Positions 1-12,256 are shown, counted from the stretch's first letter. The stretch is DNA of 64,000 bases from Protonemura montana (GCA_947568835.1 OX387605.1:15566418-15630417), one strand, 5' to 3'. The notes: generated from the sequence alone by a model not told the origin. Numbers and translations are program-made.

Positions 1-408
1 ATATTTTTTTTAAATAAGAAGGATAAAAATTAAAAAACAAATTAACAGTGAACACATGCCACATATCATCCCAAACAGACCCAGATGGTTTTTTTGAAGA
101 TTCCAAATCTGTTTTTTCAACGCTGTCTTCATAAGATACCACGGTTATCTGCGATTGCTTACTGCTTCGAAAAAAGGCTCAAAATGTCTCTTTCCATGTT
201 GCCTACAAGATTTGTATTACCTAATATCAGAAGGAGGTAGGAATGAATCGTGAAAAAGATACATAAAAAAGAGGAAGTTACAGATGACACAGTGCTTTTT
301 TTGAACTTCCGACTTGATTTATTCTTTGTTCACATGTTTCCAAATCGTAGCCAGCTTTACTGTGATGTGCAATCGGAAGTATGACAATTTTCTCTTGAAA
401 GTTTGTCG
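1..408. other. 3' flank of peptide gene 1
   Basis: No coding exon seen. The stretch around 140-200 resembles the flank downstream of gene 2 around 4375-4430 (shared words such as ccacgg, tactgctt, caaaat), so it looks like duplicated 3' flanking DNA of the peptide gene family. Confidence 0.5.
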
Positions 409-2233
409 CTAGCCAATGACGACGCCATTGTCACCGTTGTTAATCTTGATCAACTGCAAGATACGCTCCACTGAAAAGTTGCATGAAAAACATTAAATGC
501 CAGAATTATTAAAAATATAACTATTGTACATTTTCCCGCGTTGTTACATAGGCCACGTTCTTTTTTTCATTTAAATTTGAATTCCTCTTATTCCTCATAC
601 TTTTTGCGAATGCAAGAGAAAAATAAGATGTGGGGGAAGTGGTTTATGGCCAGAAACTTCCCTTGTAAACTTTGTGCTAGCCGAATATAAAATATTTTAT
701 TTTAGTGTCAAGAACGATAGAGATGTGTCTCACATGAGCTCAGGATCAGGGTGAGAAGGGCGGCTACATCAAGGCCTGCCACCTGACGCGCCTCTGCATG
801 CTCCGATCCCTGGAAACGTTTCACTGTCAGGACATTCTCCAAGTTAACTTTATTTTATTTGTTAAGATTGGTGAGAAAATGTGTAAAGATTTTGATTGAT
901 ATTGCTGAGAAACTCTTCTGGTTACTATCATAGTTATGTAGACCACCCAAGTAGTTTATTATTTTGTCTTGATTTTTGCCATATGTATCAGAATCCGAAT
1001 TGTTAGCGGCCTTTTCGGATTTCAACCGATCAGTAATATTCACTTGATTTGTTGATTGTTGTAACCGTATGGAGAATCGAATATCAAAACATGGATTCTA
1101 TATAGGGCAAAGTTAGTATTCTTTTAATCAGCATTAATTTACCTCCAAATGCTGCATTTAGTTTTGGTCAACTTAATTAATTTTCAGTTATTATTTTAAT
1201 TTTCTCAATTTGTTCACAAAGTGGTGTAAAAGTGGTGTAGAGTTCGAGCAGCTGTTGCACTTCTAACTAGAAATAGACATTTTCTACATTGAGCGACTCG
1301 AATGAGCGCAAGCAAAATTAAAATGTAAAGAAATCATACACATTTCGATCTCGGTTTTTGGCAAACAATCGGTGGTTATCGTTTCAAGCAATTTGATCCA
1401 CCAAACTGGAAAAAATATTCATCGTGCTCACATTATAAATCTTTGATCATAAGTTCGAATTTCCCAGTTTGGTGCTTGGCCTCAACCTTGACGCATTTCA
1501 GATGTGAAACATTTGGGATGCATACAGACGGTGGGTTGTATACGCTTGCGTGCAAAACAATATTAACTTTAAAGATAGTGTGCATAATTGCACAAAGCAA
1601 CAGGGATTGTACCAATCAGCTGTTCCCAGAAGATTTTCAACCCAAATTGCATTGTTTTAAGAACGTGTCAACTAAAAGAGCTAGAATTGTTTAATGCTTA
1701 TAACGACCATTCACAATTTTGCAGGCTCTGATTAATTTACCCATTGGATCGAACTTTTGAGATAGCAATAGTGTGCATAATATAAAAATATTATCTTTTG
1801 TATTACCTCTGCTTTGGCCTTAGCTTGGTGGTTTGTTGCCGATCCGTTGGCGATTTCTGAAATAAGAGACTCGGATATTTTTCGGTTTCTAAAGGCGGCA
1901 AGTGTTTTCAAAACATTTATTTCTACGTTTACAAAATCGCAACGATTTTTAACTACTTCGTACACGTACGACATAACATGAGACTTGAAACAAGAATCTC
2001 ATGAATTTTAAAGCAAGTCGGTTGTTTCAACTGCTGCATTAGTGTGAGTTTGTGTATATATCTTGAACAAAGTTACTGTATGTGATGTATCATAACTTTG
2101 AGTTTTTATGTAAGTGTAGCCTTAAACCAAAAAATATTTCTAAGATCGTGTTTTTATAAATATCAGCACACTTACCGACAACGACAGCAGCTACTACGAG
2201 AACCAGAATAACAACCATTTTTCTGGGCGCCAT
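409..2233 (-). CDS. Small secreted peptide, paralogue 1 of 5 (four exons)
   Basis: I reconstructed four exons: 2233-2176, 1856-1807, 809-734 and 470-409, with GT-AG introns in phases 1, 0 and 1, giving 81 aa. Exon 1 is a signal peptide (MAPRKMVVILVLVVAAVVV). Exon 2 encodes a short polar spacer (ANGSATNHQAKAKAE). Exon 3 encodes EARQVAGLDVAALLTLILSS, an amphipathic, very hydrophobic helix. Exon 4 continues it with LERILQLIKINN and ends GVVIG. The start is the first ATG before the hydrophobic core and sits about 65 bp below a TATA-like TATATAA (2298-2304). There is no cysteine in the mature part, so it is not a disulfide-rich defensin. The mature peptide is near neutral, so a classical cationic antimicrobial peptide is not an obvious match. 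The exon structure is supported by four paralogues in the window; function is unknown. Confidence 0.85.
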
Positions 2234-2570
2234 GTTTCCTCAAGAGTTTTCTTTGCAAGGAATTTATGAAGTGCATTCATTCCACAAGAGGTTTAATTTA
2301 TATATGGAAAATCTTCGTGTCTACACCTCATTAATTACATTATCAATAAGGATGACATCAATAAGGCTGACATTAAGAAGGAGTGCAAAACTATTCATTT
2401 CTTGACGTAGTTTGGTTGCAATCAGTAGGTGGTACTGCAGTAACTCAAGCTTCTGTTATTCGCTGTCGTCATTGGCAATGATTTCACTGCCTTGGTCTAC
2501 TTTAGCGTGATTTGAAAATGTCATCTACATTTATTGCGGTTTTGCGAAGAGTGCTCAGAGAGTTTGGTAC
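2234..2570 (-). promoter_or_regulatory. Duplicated promoter region of peptide gene 1
   Basis: This region aligns with the one upstream of gene 2 (7294-7620) over about 330 bp: the 5' UTR, the TATA-like box (2298-2304), a block with repeated atcaataagg/gctgacat words, tttcttgacg.agttt and a gctgtcgtcattg.caatgatttcac block. Conservation well above the neighbouring intergenic DNA suggests shared regulation, or simply the extent of the duplicated segment. Confidence 0.5.
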
Positions 2571-3014
2571 CTGTAGTGATAAATGTTGATTATTAAAGGT
2601 TGCCGAGAGTGAGAGAAAATACATCGCTTTAAAGAACTTTTCAATAGTTTTAAAGCGCAAGAAAATTGATCATTTGCACACGATAACAGTTATTGGATAT
2701 CAGCCTGTATTTTCTAGTAGCAATTAGTTTAAAAAATCCTAAAATACTATTTTATCTTCCTACCTTTGTCTTTATCTCTACGAAAGTTCAACGTAGTTCT
2801 ATGAATTTGATTCTGTTACAAATATTGACCAAATGCTCAAGTTATTTCCTTTGCAGTAGAGGTATTTAGTCCTATAAACTTTCTTGTACCTACGCCACGG
2901 TCCTCTAGTGGGTTAAAGGGAGGATCCTAGTCTACTTGGCTAAACCGTTCAATTAAAAATTTTCCAAACAAATAAACAGTTACCAAACAGAACCTAAACG
3001 CTTTGACCGGACTG

Positions 3015-3205
3015 TTTGGTGATTCTCTTGAGATAACCGAAGATCAGCACCATTGCGCTTGTCAGGTATAGGATGAGTGACCTTTATACACATGCCCAGT
3101 TGTGTCCGAAAGAGAGGTTGGATTGAGAGAAATTTAAAGACGCCTGTAAAGACGCCATTTGACCAGTGCTACATAGTCCGTCATCATAACAGTGCATCGT
3201 TGAAA
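3015..3205 (+). repeat. 5S rRNA-derived SINE, internally deleted copy
   Basis: Bases 3022-3090 resemble the internal part of 5S rRNA (ctcttgagataaccgaag, attgcgct, aggtataggatgagtgacc). The body word gagaggttgga follows, then the 3' part (gaccagtgctacatagtccg, catcgttgaaaa) seen in the other copies. It is shorter than the copies at 52.5 and 60.3 kb, so the middle appears deleted. Confidence 0.7.
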
Positions 3206-3639
3206 ACTACTTATAAATCGGCGTTAGGAGTATGTATGATACACACGAAGTAAATCAAGGCAGTTGTTTTTCCTCTACTTAGATTGCTTTATTGATTTTC
3301 GAAAGGAAATCAATCGATGTAGGAAGTAACAGGCTTACCTATAATGCATTAGTACAATGAATTGTATATTGTAGTACTGGTCGATTCTCTAGACGCTCTT
3401 CTTCTGAGAGTGTGGAGTTGCTGACAGAAAATGTATCAGTAGATGGGTTTTAGGGGTTGAATTGTGTAAAGTCCATTTTTTCTTGACTTTTTGATGAAAG
3501 CATGAAATATTGATACTTCAAAAAAACTGAACGCACAAAAGACACACCAAATCAACGGTCATGGAGTGAATTTGTAAAAAAAAAATTGAGCCACTGCAAC
3601 AAACATTCACCACCGTAGCTTACTGCTGTTCGAACTTGT

Positions 3640-3770
3640 GGTGGTTCTTGTACTTCCGCTTGTGCTTGTACTTCCGCTTGTGCTTGTACTTCTGCTTGTG
3701 CTTGTACTTCTGCTTGTGCATGTGCTTCCGCTTGTGCATGTACTTCCACTTGTACTTGTACTTCTGGTCC
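3640..3770. repeat. 18-bp minisatellite (gcttgtgcttgtacttcc)
   Basis: About six or seven copies of an 18-bp unit built on cttgtacttc / cttgtgcttg. It reads open in several frames (AQAEVQ on the minus strand, LVLVLP on the plus strand), which is a property of the repeat. No flanking exon structure was found. Confidence 0.75.
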
Positions 3771-3994
3771 CCACTTCCAGTATGAGGTTGCTTAGACTAG
3801 GTTGTTTAACTACTATTAGACATTAATAGAACAGCTAATAGAGGAGCAAAGAGGTTAAAAATCTCAATTGAAAGTCTAGTTGCAAAAATGCATTGCGTCT
3901 ATGAGAGTCAGTTATTTTTTATTATAACCGAACAGAATCAATTTTTCAACCAACATTTAAACGTCCGAATTTGAGACTCATTGTCACGATGAAA

Positions 3995-4045
3995 TCATGC
4001 AGAGGTGCCGGGTCTGCACTGCGGGTCGCGTCTAGGAGCCGCTTC
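3995..4045. repeat. Short dispersed repeat shared with 8695-8745
   Basis: The words gaggtgccgggt.tgc and gcgtctaggagcc recur in order and spacing at 8700-8745, upstream of gene 2. It is probably a fragment of an interspersed repeat or of the segment duplicated with the peptide genes. Confidence 0.45.
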
Positions 4046-4640
4046 TGTTTTGGGCAGAAACAGAGCCGGTGATAGCGAGATTATTCATTAAATATTGTTG
4101 CAGCGTGCATAGCTCGCTTGCGCTTCAAATGTACACAATTTTTTAAAAGCAGCAGCAAAAGAAAGACCCGTTGGGGTTGACGCATGGGGTTGGGGCCTTA
4201 GCGAATTGCACTTAGAATTATAAAAGTATTGCCCAAGAGAAAAAAAATGTTATTAAATATGTATGAAATATTTTTTAAAGTTTTAGTAAACCATGAAAAC
4301 AATCATCATCTCATCCCAATTGATTCAATTGGTTGTTAAAAGTATATGATCAATGCCTTCCTTATTTGGTTCAGACGGGGTTTTCCACGGCTACCTACTG
4401 CTTAGAAACAAGTCAAAATAATCACTTTTTTCAAGGGATGTGCAGATTTGATTTTCAAAGGAAAAAGGAACGGACTGTGGATTAGGTATACACAAAACAG
4501 GCGGTTTCAGACTAGATATTATATTTTTTAAGTATCCCACGTGGTTTATTCTAACATTCACTTGCTCCCAAATCGTTGTCCGTTTCGCTGCGTTTTTCTA
4601 TTGAAAGACGACCAGAGAATTTCACCAGAAAGTTTGCAAA

Positions 4641-7293
4641 CTAGCCAATGATGACGCCAGTACCACCCACATTTGCGTCCCCGGCGGAACCCCCAGCGTT
4701 GTTAATCTTGATCAACTGCAAGATACGCTCCACTGCAAAGTTACAAGATAAACACAGAATGTTAGAATTATTTAGGTAGTTGTGGCACATTTCCCTATGT
4801 AGTTTCAACAAACATTTTTTTATTTTTTTATTTTAATTCCATATAGGTCTTTTGACGTTAACAGTTTTTCGATGGTAAGGGAAATAACTGGGAGTGATTT
4901 TCGGCCATAAACTTCCCTCTTTAACTAAATACAGCCAAGAAATAATTGTATTGCGGCGTCAAGAAGGATAAGAGAGATGACTTACATGAGCCCAGAATCA
5001 GGGTGAGAAGCCCGGCAACATCAAGGCCTAACACCTGACGCGCTTCGGCGTGCTCCGATTCCTGGAAATATTTAACAGTACTAGTCAGGACGTTTACATC
5101 AAGTTCAATTCATTTAATTAACTACTAATTTGATAAGGTTGTTGTTAAACAGGTGGTGTGAAAACTTTAACTAGTGTTTTTAGAAATTGGTTCCCCCTGG
5201 CCAATTGTGGTGCTGGGGTATTTCTGTCATGGGGGTTGTATTTATTTTTAGTTCTGTTCAATGGTATAAGATATTTGGATACCTTTTCGGGTGTTTGACT
5301 AATCAGTAATATTTTTTTGCAACCGTAGGTACCTACTATACGTGAAATGATGGCTTTTTTAAAGTAAATATTATCTATCGTGGCTTACGTGAGTTCATGT
5401 TTGATTTTTTTTTGTTCAGTGGGAAACGCTTTGCTGCACAATTGCCTTTTTTTTATTGAGTATGCTGTTTTTTTTAATCTTTAATAGCATTGCTTTTTTA
5501 TTGAAGGTATTTATCTATTTTTTTTTGTTGTTGGTCGAGGTTTGGTTTGGATTCTAGTGCTGTATTAAGTTAGTGTTACAGTTACGAATTTGCATTCAGA
5601 AATTTTCTTTAGAAAATATCCTTTTATCCTTGACAGTAACTTAAATGCACCTTTTAATATGTGAATTTGTGTATTATTTTAATTTATTTTCAGAATTCTA
5701 CTGACCAAAAAGTATTCATCGTCTTTGCCTGTGATTATTTTGTTGCATTTTTCATGAATAGTTGTGTACTATTTGAATTTATTTTCGAAATTTTACTAGC
5801 CAAAAAATATCCATTGGCTCTGCCTATTATTCTTATGCTGCATTTTTCATGGACAGTTGTGTACCATTCGAATTTATTTTCGAAATTCTACCGGTTAAAA
5901 ATATCTATTGGTTCTGCCTGGTATTCTACATTTTTTTATGAAAAGTGATGTACAATTTGATTTTTTTTTTTTTTTAATTCTACTGGTTAAAACATCTCCA
6001 TCAGCTCTGCCTAGTCTAGTGTTATTTTTTCATGATACTATTTACTATTTACTGGGTACTAATTGAGATTATTTTCTAAATACCAGCAGCCAAAGAAATA
6101 TCTATTATCTTTGTCTCATGTGCTGCATTTTTTACAAAAGATACTGTACTATTTGAATTTTTGTTCCATATTTAAACGGCAAAGTTATGTTTTTAGTGTT
6201 GCATTATCTCATGATACGTTGCGTACAGTTTAAAGAAGTGACGTCCAATAAAGATCAGTTGACTTTCCAAACAACTGTTTCAATTATTTCTGAAAATGGA
6301 ATGGCAAATACAAGAGTTCTCTGCTCTGAAAGACTTAAAGTAGCGCACGAACAATGATGATGCGGTGAGTCCTCAAATAAAGCATATTATTTTCATTCTC
6401 GTTTGTCGAAAAGCTATCTCTGTTCGACACTCGCTGATCACTCCCCATTAATGCTTCTGAAAATTGAAATTTAACCCACCAAGCAAAATTAAGAAACAAT
6501 CACACACGTCTACAAGAGATATATTTGTTTGACTTATTAAATGAAAGTTGTGTCCACAAAAATGATCTGTTTTTCCCATTGAAATTGATTTAATTTTGCT
6601 TCAATATTTGCCTTGAACAGAACTTTTATACCTTTAGAGATCATAAATCTAAGAAACGAGATCAATTATTTTTTAGAAACACCTACCTAGTGTTCATTAA
6701 ATAATAAAATGATATTGTTAGTATTACCTCTGCTTTGCCTTTAGCTTGGTGGTTTGATGGCGAGCAGTTCACGATATCTAAAAATAAGAGACGCAGACAT
6801 TATTCGGTTGCTTGCGACAGAACCTGCCTGTATTTTTTATATGATTCCCTCTGATTCCGTGGAAGAAGGTAGCAGTAAATTCTTTGTAGTTTAAAAATAT
6901 TGAATGTACGTTTACATTACTTAAGGTTACAACATTGCGATGTGGACCTAGCCATTTACAACAACATTTTCGTTTACTGTTAGTTTACTGCAAATACTTG
7001 TTGTTAATGTGGTTTATGATTTTTTAACATTCATGGTGGCGTTTGATTTTGCGTTTTCTTTCTTTATTACATGAATCTTATGAATAATAAGCAAATTATT
7101 ATTTTTTTATTGTTTGAGTGAGAGAAATTTAAAATATCTTGGACATGTCTGTGAATGATTTAAAAAAAAACCTGCTTTTTAAATAGGTTAGTAATAAAGG
7201 TTACTAAATGAATGAGCACCAAGAAAGACACTTACCAGCGACGACAGCAGCTACAATAAGCGCCAGCAGGACAACCATTTTCCTAGATGCCAT
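4641..7293 (-). CDS. Small secreted peptide, paralogue 2 of 5 (four exons)
   Basis: Exons are 7293-7236, 6777-6728, 5061-4986 and 4732-4641, with the same phases as gene 1, giving 91 aa. The signal peptide is MASRKMVVLLALIVAAVVA, followed by a spacer (NCSPSNHQAKGKAE) and the conserved core EARQVLGLDVAGLLTLILGS + LERILQLIKINN. The C-terminal tail is longer and Gly-rich (AGGSAGDANVGG, ending GVIIG). It carries one cysteine in the spacer, at the position also occupied by Cys in genes 4 and 5. The TATA-like box is at 7356-7364. Introns 1 (about 460 bp), 2 (about 1.67 kb) and 3 (about 250 bp) show clean donors and acceptors. Intron 2 contains a degenerate minisatellite. Nothing suggests it is a pseudogene. 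Function is unknown. Confidence 0.85.
5655..6200. repeat. Degenerate ~100-bp tandem repeat in intron 2 of peptide gene 2
   Basis: About five diverged units contain, in order, gtgta(c/t).att.gaatttatttt, cgaaattcta, aaaatatc.att.gctctgcct and gctgcatttttcatg. The 95-residue open frame over part of it (5661-5948) is the repeat read through, and lies on the strand opposite to the host gene. Confidence 0.7.
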
Positions 7294-7620
7294 ATTTACT
7301 CAGAAGTTTTCTTTGCAGCGAATTTGTAAAGTGCATTTATTCGACAAGATGCTTGCTTTATATACTTAACAATGCTCATGTCTGCTCCTCATCAATTACA
7401 TTATCGATAAGGCTGACATCAATAAGGTCGACATCAAGAAGAAGTGCAAAATGATTGCATTTCTTGACGAAGTTTAGTTGTAATCAATGGATGGTACTGC
7501 GGTAACACAATCCTAGCTAGCTCTATTTGCTGTCGTCATTGACAATGATTTCACACCCGTGATCGACTTTGAACGTACTGAAAATAGCAGCTGTATTTAT
7601 CACCATTTTGCCATTGTTCA
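7294..7620 (-). promoter_or_regulatory. Duplicated promoter region of peptide gene 2
   Basis: Counterpart of 2234-2570: TATA-like TATATAAAG on the minus strand (7356-7364), the atcaataagg block with a GATA-type ttatcgataagg, the tttcttgacgaagttt block and gctgtcgtcattgacaatga. Confidence 0.5.
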
Positions 7621-9853
7621 GGACTCTCTTTACGAAGGCTATTGGAAAACATTTAAGTGATCTAATCCAGCGAGTCGCAGTCGCATAATTTAGTATTTTT
7701 AATATTTTATATCTGGTACTATATGCGGAGTTTTTTAAAAAGTAGAAAGAATAAATTAATACAGCTCTCGATCGGCCATTGGGAGGTCCTGGGTTCTTAT
7801 CCCGGTTCGGTCGCACATTTTTTCAGTCTAGCTCTATTTCCATCTTTTGCTTGGTAGTTTCAGCTCCCTAGTGGATAATATCGTCTTATCTTTCACGGAT
7901 GAAACGGAATTCGAGGATTAATGGCAGACCAATCTGTACTAGTCCATAGAGTCGCCTCGGTATTTTCCCTCTTGTGGGGATCCCTTATTCCACCCCGCAA
8001 AGATGGAATCTGTGTGCCCTGATAAGTCTGTTATAACTCCATTTACATTTTCATTATGGTCCAACTTTTTTGTGCCGATGTATTTTCGATTCGTTAGATA
8101 CATCATGCCAACGCAATTTCCATGTGAAGTTTTATTATCATAATTTCATAAACAGAAAATTATAAATAGCTCATGGTTAAAATTGATTGGTAGTCATTAA
8201 TTTGCATAATTGTTGTCACGTGTGTGCAACAAGGAAAGGTGAACTCTTTGAACTTGATTGCTGGAGGTGGCAACAATCTAAATAATATTTATGTTTAAAC
8301 ATATCAAGTAAGTAATTAATAGAACCATGCATGCAGTCACTTGTGTAAAATTAACAAGTATACTTTCGTAATACATAAAGACATCCCAAAGGATTCATTG
8401 TACGATTTTATTATTCATTATTTGGATCTTGTAGACGTGACAAAATCTACGAGCGAATTCTATTAACTGTAATTCTGACAGTTAGATACGGAATCGTAGA
8501 CCCTCAATTCCACTCAGAAAATCAGAAAATTCTACCAGAAAATGTTGTAATGTCTGTGTACCACAGATATCTTTATCTGCGGTTGTACATTAAATTAATA
8601 TGTATACCTTCAGTGGACCAAAATTATTTCATTTTATCAATTTGGATCTAAATATTTGTTTACGCTTTTTCTTATGATCTTGGTGTAGTTGATATCTGTG
8701 GAGGTGCCGGGTTTGCTCTGCGGGATGCGTCTAGGAGCCAGCGTCCAATCTTAGCTACAATCGGATCCATTTTTATAATATCACGCAAAATGCATTTTTA
8801 TATGAATATAAATCGCAAGGAAATCGCTCATCTTATCTCTATAGAGCGTGCAGAATAGCGAAAGTAGGACTTTTTTTATATGAAGGTCGCGCATAAAGTA
8901 CTTATCAACACATACCTACTAAGTGGTAGGTGAGTGATGAAGGGTGGCAATATATATATTTTTTTTTTAACGTTGCACTAATTTTTATCTGACTCTAGCG
9001 AAGTTGAAGGATTTCATCATTTGAATTATTGCTGTCAATAAACAAATCATTTTCCATGACCGGTGAGCTCATTGATTGCAAACTCCGCATTCCAAAAAGT
9101 GATATAGTTTTGTGGGCGTGTATCGTAAAAGTCGATATTAATTCTTTTGCGTATTTAAGATTGTTAATGATGAAATATGAACATGCTATGGCTCAAGGCA
9201 ATGTCAATCAGTTAAGAAATTGAACATTTTATATTATTATTTATTGTAATTTCTATCACGTCATGCATATTTTTATGTATCACGATTCATGAAGATCAAA
9301 AACATGATCTATTGCGAGTTTGATTCAATCCGATTTCATCATACCTTGCTACATTTTCCATGGACGAAAATGTATACATTTCTTTAGTGTGTGCCAAATT
9401 TCTTTCAAACGCTCTGTCAAAAGTTCCAAGATCACGAAAGACTTGATTGGAGGGACAGATAACCAGGTCGGCATTGAAAAAGCACTTTCAAAGTTGAAAA
9501 ATTGATAATATTTGCTGCAAATATCGTGGTAACCACGGGATAGCACTATCTGGTTAGCCGGTCCCCAGGATCTAACCCGGGACCCTACAAAATAGGGGGA
9601 TTCGTCCTCCTCACTTCACCCCGTGTTTGGCAACATTTAAGAGATAAATAACGCGGGAAATTTTAATTTCCGACTTCGAAGTTTCTGGTACTTAGTAAAT
9701 GTTTGTAAGTCTAGTACTCACTCACAGATAGACTGTTCGTAACTAGCAATTCAAAAGAAATTGCAACCTTGATCAAGGTGCGCGATGACTTCACTTCGCA
9801 TTTTATTCTTTTTTTGATGCCTCAGCCCCATAAAAAGACAAATTGAAATAGAT
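7621..9853. other. Intergenic, between peptide genes 2 and 3
   Basis: No coding exon supported. It holds a tRNA-like Pol III B-box segment near 7765-7818 (gggttcttatccc followed by a T run), the short repeat at 8695-8745, and another B-box-like segment on the minus strand near 9540-9610 (gggttagatcc). Both look like remnants of tRNA-derived SINEs. The rest is AT-rich and featureless to me. Confidence 0.4.
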
Positions 9854-10345
9854 TTTGATTGATTACTGTCGTTTCCACACTGTTTCGAAAATGGCCTAGT
9901 GGCCTAATGGCGTCGGTGAATGATTGAGGACGATACGAAACCTAAGATCTTGACAATTTTCAAAGCTTGTAACACATTTTTTAATGATTTACGCAAGGGC
10001 ATGTGCAGAAATATGTACAATGAAATGTATTGTAATAAATAAATAAACCTAACAGAAGGGAGGAGAGGAAACCCGGTACTCCTGTCGAAGAGCACCAATG
10101 TGTCCACCAGCTTAACGTCCCTTCCGAAGGACGGTGCAACGCGAACGACAGGGTTCCTCCACAAATCCACTTTGTCGAGAGGTTGATGAGCAAGATGAAA
10201 GAAATTGCTCTACTAACTTTCATCCCTTTAACCTCTCTCCCGAAGATAACTGGTCATATTGTGTAAGATGGTCACCCATCCAATACCAAGCCTGGCGTAG
10301 TGTTGGTGATTCCAATTTGGTGATTCCACGAGATCGGTGTGATCT
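9854..10345 (-). repeat. 5S rRNA-derived SINE, interrupted by a LINE tail
   Basis: In minus orientation: the tail end (attgattactgtcg, 9859-9873) lies at left, then the body words (ggcgtcggtgaatgattgag, cgaagagcacca, cgtcccttccgaaggacgg, acctctctccc), and the 5S-like head at right (gatggtcacccatccaatacc). A roughly 100-bp LINE 3' fragment is nested at 9944-10045. Body words match the copies at 52.5 and 60.3 kb. Confidence 0.8.
9944..10045 (+). mobile_element. 5'-truncated LINE 3' end nested in the SINE
   Basis: The segment ends aatgtattgtaataaataaa, the same 3' end as the LINE remnant at 27903-28160 read on its own strand, and shares acgcaagggcatg with it. It splits the SINE body between cctaa and cctaacag, consistent with an about 8-bp target-site duplication (aaacctaa). 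Confidence 0.75.
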
Positions 10346-10858
10346 CGCGCCAAAACTTTGGGTATGAACTGGAAGCGCATCTGATAAAGCATTCATAATA
10401 TGTACATTTTTTTTGAAACAATTTTTTGTACGCTTTTGTGGCATATGATAAGGCTTACTCTTGTGATATTATGATTTTTTGTGGTAAACCTGTTCTAATC
10501 CAGAAGTTCTCCATAAAGAAACGGACTATCAAGAAACAGTTTAAATTGCACGATTATAATGTTTGCAGCGAAAAGTAATATGCAAAAGTTTGGCAATGAT
10601 TGTGTTCACAAGTAGTTCACGGACTTTATTTAGCATATATGCAAACAAACCAGTTCATTTTTTTTTTAAACTAGTCTGAAAACCATACTAATAAATTAGC
10701 TATCAATTCTTATAGTGCACGCATGCACCATACTTTTAACATCTATAACGTGGCATATAGGTTTAAAACAACAAACACTCTTGCAGTTATTTCATTTTTA
10801 TTCCTATCTATTCCTATTTTTATTAAATCGTAGACTTTAAGCGAGGTTAATCAAAGGT

Positions 10859-12256
10859 CTAGCCAATGATTATACCGCCACCTCCCCAGGTAGAGTTCCC
10901 AACATTGACTCCCGCGCTGTTTATCTTGATTAGCTGCAGGATACGCTCCACTGAAAGAGGAGAGAGGAGAAACATTTCGAAATTATACACAGTAATGGTG
11001 TGTAATATTTTGTCTTTCATGGCATTTAAGGGGTATCTTCTGCCAATGTAATTAATTACTTGAATTATGGTTTTTAAAAATTCATTTTTTACTACGTACC
11101 CTGTAGTACTAGTCTAATGAAGTCGGTTAATGGCTGAGTGATGAGGATGATGATAATGAGGAACCTAACCTAGTCTAGAAGGGAGGAGGGAGGTTACTCG
11201 GTGCTGAAGAGCACCAAGGGAAGCACCGGCCTTAAACCCCTTCCAAAGGAGTAAAAAATTGAAAAACAGGATTCCTTCACAAATAATGGTGACGAGATAG
11301 TCAGCATGATTGACGAATATATATATATGACTTACATGAGCCCAGGATCAAAGTGAGAAGTTGAATTACGTCAAGTCCTGCCACTTGGCGTGCCTCTGCA
11401 TTGTCTTCCGAGTTCTGGAAATCGATCGAATGTTGTTAGTCTTTGTTTTAACCCAGTGTGTCATTATCGCTGGTGGTACGACAAAGAAGTAGGAAAGCTT
11501 TTTTTCAAGAAAATAGCGGATTTCAGATCAGTCTCTGCAAAGCTACTGTCGTATGGGAAATAAAAATATTTTTGGTTACCTTCGCTTTGCTTCGTAGATT
11601 TGGTGCTGCAGAATTAGCGACATCTAAAAAATAATTCAATAGCATGAGTGTGCATTTATTGAGTGTGTTTGTTTATTTAAACTGTTTGTGGTGTAGCAGT
11701 TCTTGGGAAATTTTATTTTCATTCATATATTAGTTTCGCCGCAGTTTGCCTTAGGAAAGATTCCACATAATTATTATTAAAAATGCAAATGCTTGCGATG
11801 GATTTATTGTGATTTCCCAAGATTGGGTACTTGTTTGCGAGAGTGTGTAAGTGTTTATAATAATAAAGTACTCTGCAAATTGCAAATGCTTGTAATTTAA
11901 ATAAAATTTAATATGTATTAAACGGCTATTAAACACTTTATTGGTGTTACCCGAGTTTGAAAGGATGTCAACGCAGGATAGCGTTTTTCAAATCAGGGAG
12001 TTTGTGTGCATTCACAGCCTCATGATTCTACTTCTTGGAGATTCCTCATTTTCTTCAAATTTACTCTAATCCTCTCAAAAGGTTGTGTTCAGTTAGCCTA
12101 AATGATTCAAGACCTAGAGTTGGTTTTCCCGAATGGATATAACTTTTTTGAGGTGTATTAGTGTTCAAAATAATAAAAATAATATGCTTCCTACTTACCA
12201 GCAACGATAGCAGCTGCGATGAGGCCCAAAAGGAAAACCATTTTTTTCGACGCCAT
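10859..12256 (-). CDS. Small secreted peptide, paralogue 3 of 5 (four exons)
   Basis: Exons are 12256-12199, 11623-11580, 11414-11336 and 10950-10859, phases 1, 0 and 1, giving 90 aa. The signal peptide is MASKKMVFLLGLIAAAIVA. The spacer (ANSAAPNLRSKAK) is two codons shorter than in genes 1 and 2 and lacks the cysteine seen in genes 2, 4 and 5. The core is EARQVAGLDVIQLLTLILGS + LERILQLIKINS, with a Gly-rich tail ending GGGGIIIG. Exon 3 is one codon longer at its start than in genes 1 and 2. Intron 3 contains a SINE fragment. TATA-like CTATAAATT lies at 12312-12320, and directly upstream of it is the near-palindrome ggaaaatttcc (12323-12333), which resembles a Rel/NF-kB site. That regulatory reading is an inference. 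Confidence 0.85.
11105..11300 (-). repeat. SINE fragment in intron 3 of peptide gene 3
   Basis: Body of the same 5S-SINE family: actagtctaatg, gcctaacctagtctagaagg-like words, cggtgctgaagagcacca, gcaccggccttaa and aggattccttcacaaat. The 5S head and the tail are missing. Confidence 0.7.

Noticed and set aside
3552-3826. AQAEVQ and LVLVLP open frames
   Set aside because: Reading of an 18-bp minisatellite.
9349-10444. Several 61-88 aa frames on both strands
   Set aside because: Most fall within the 5S-SINE and its nested LINE tail.
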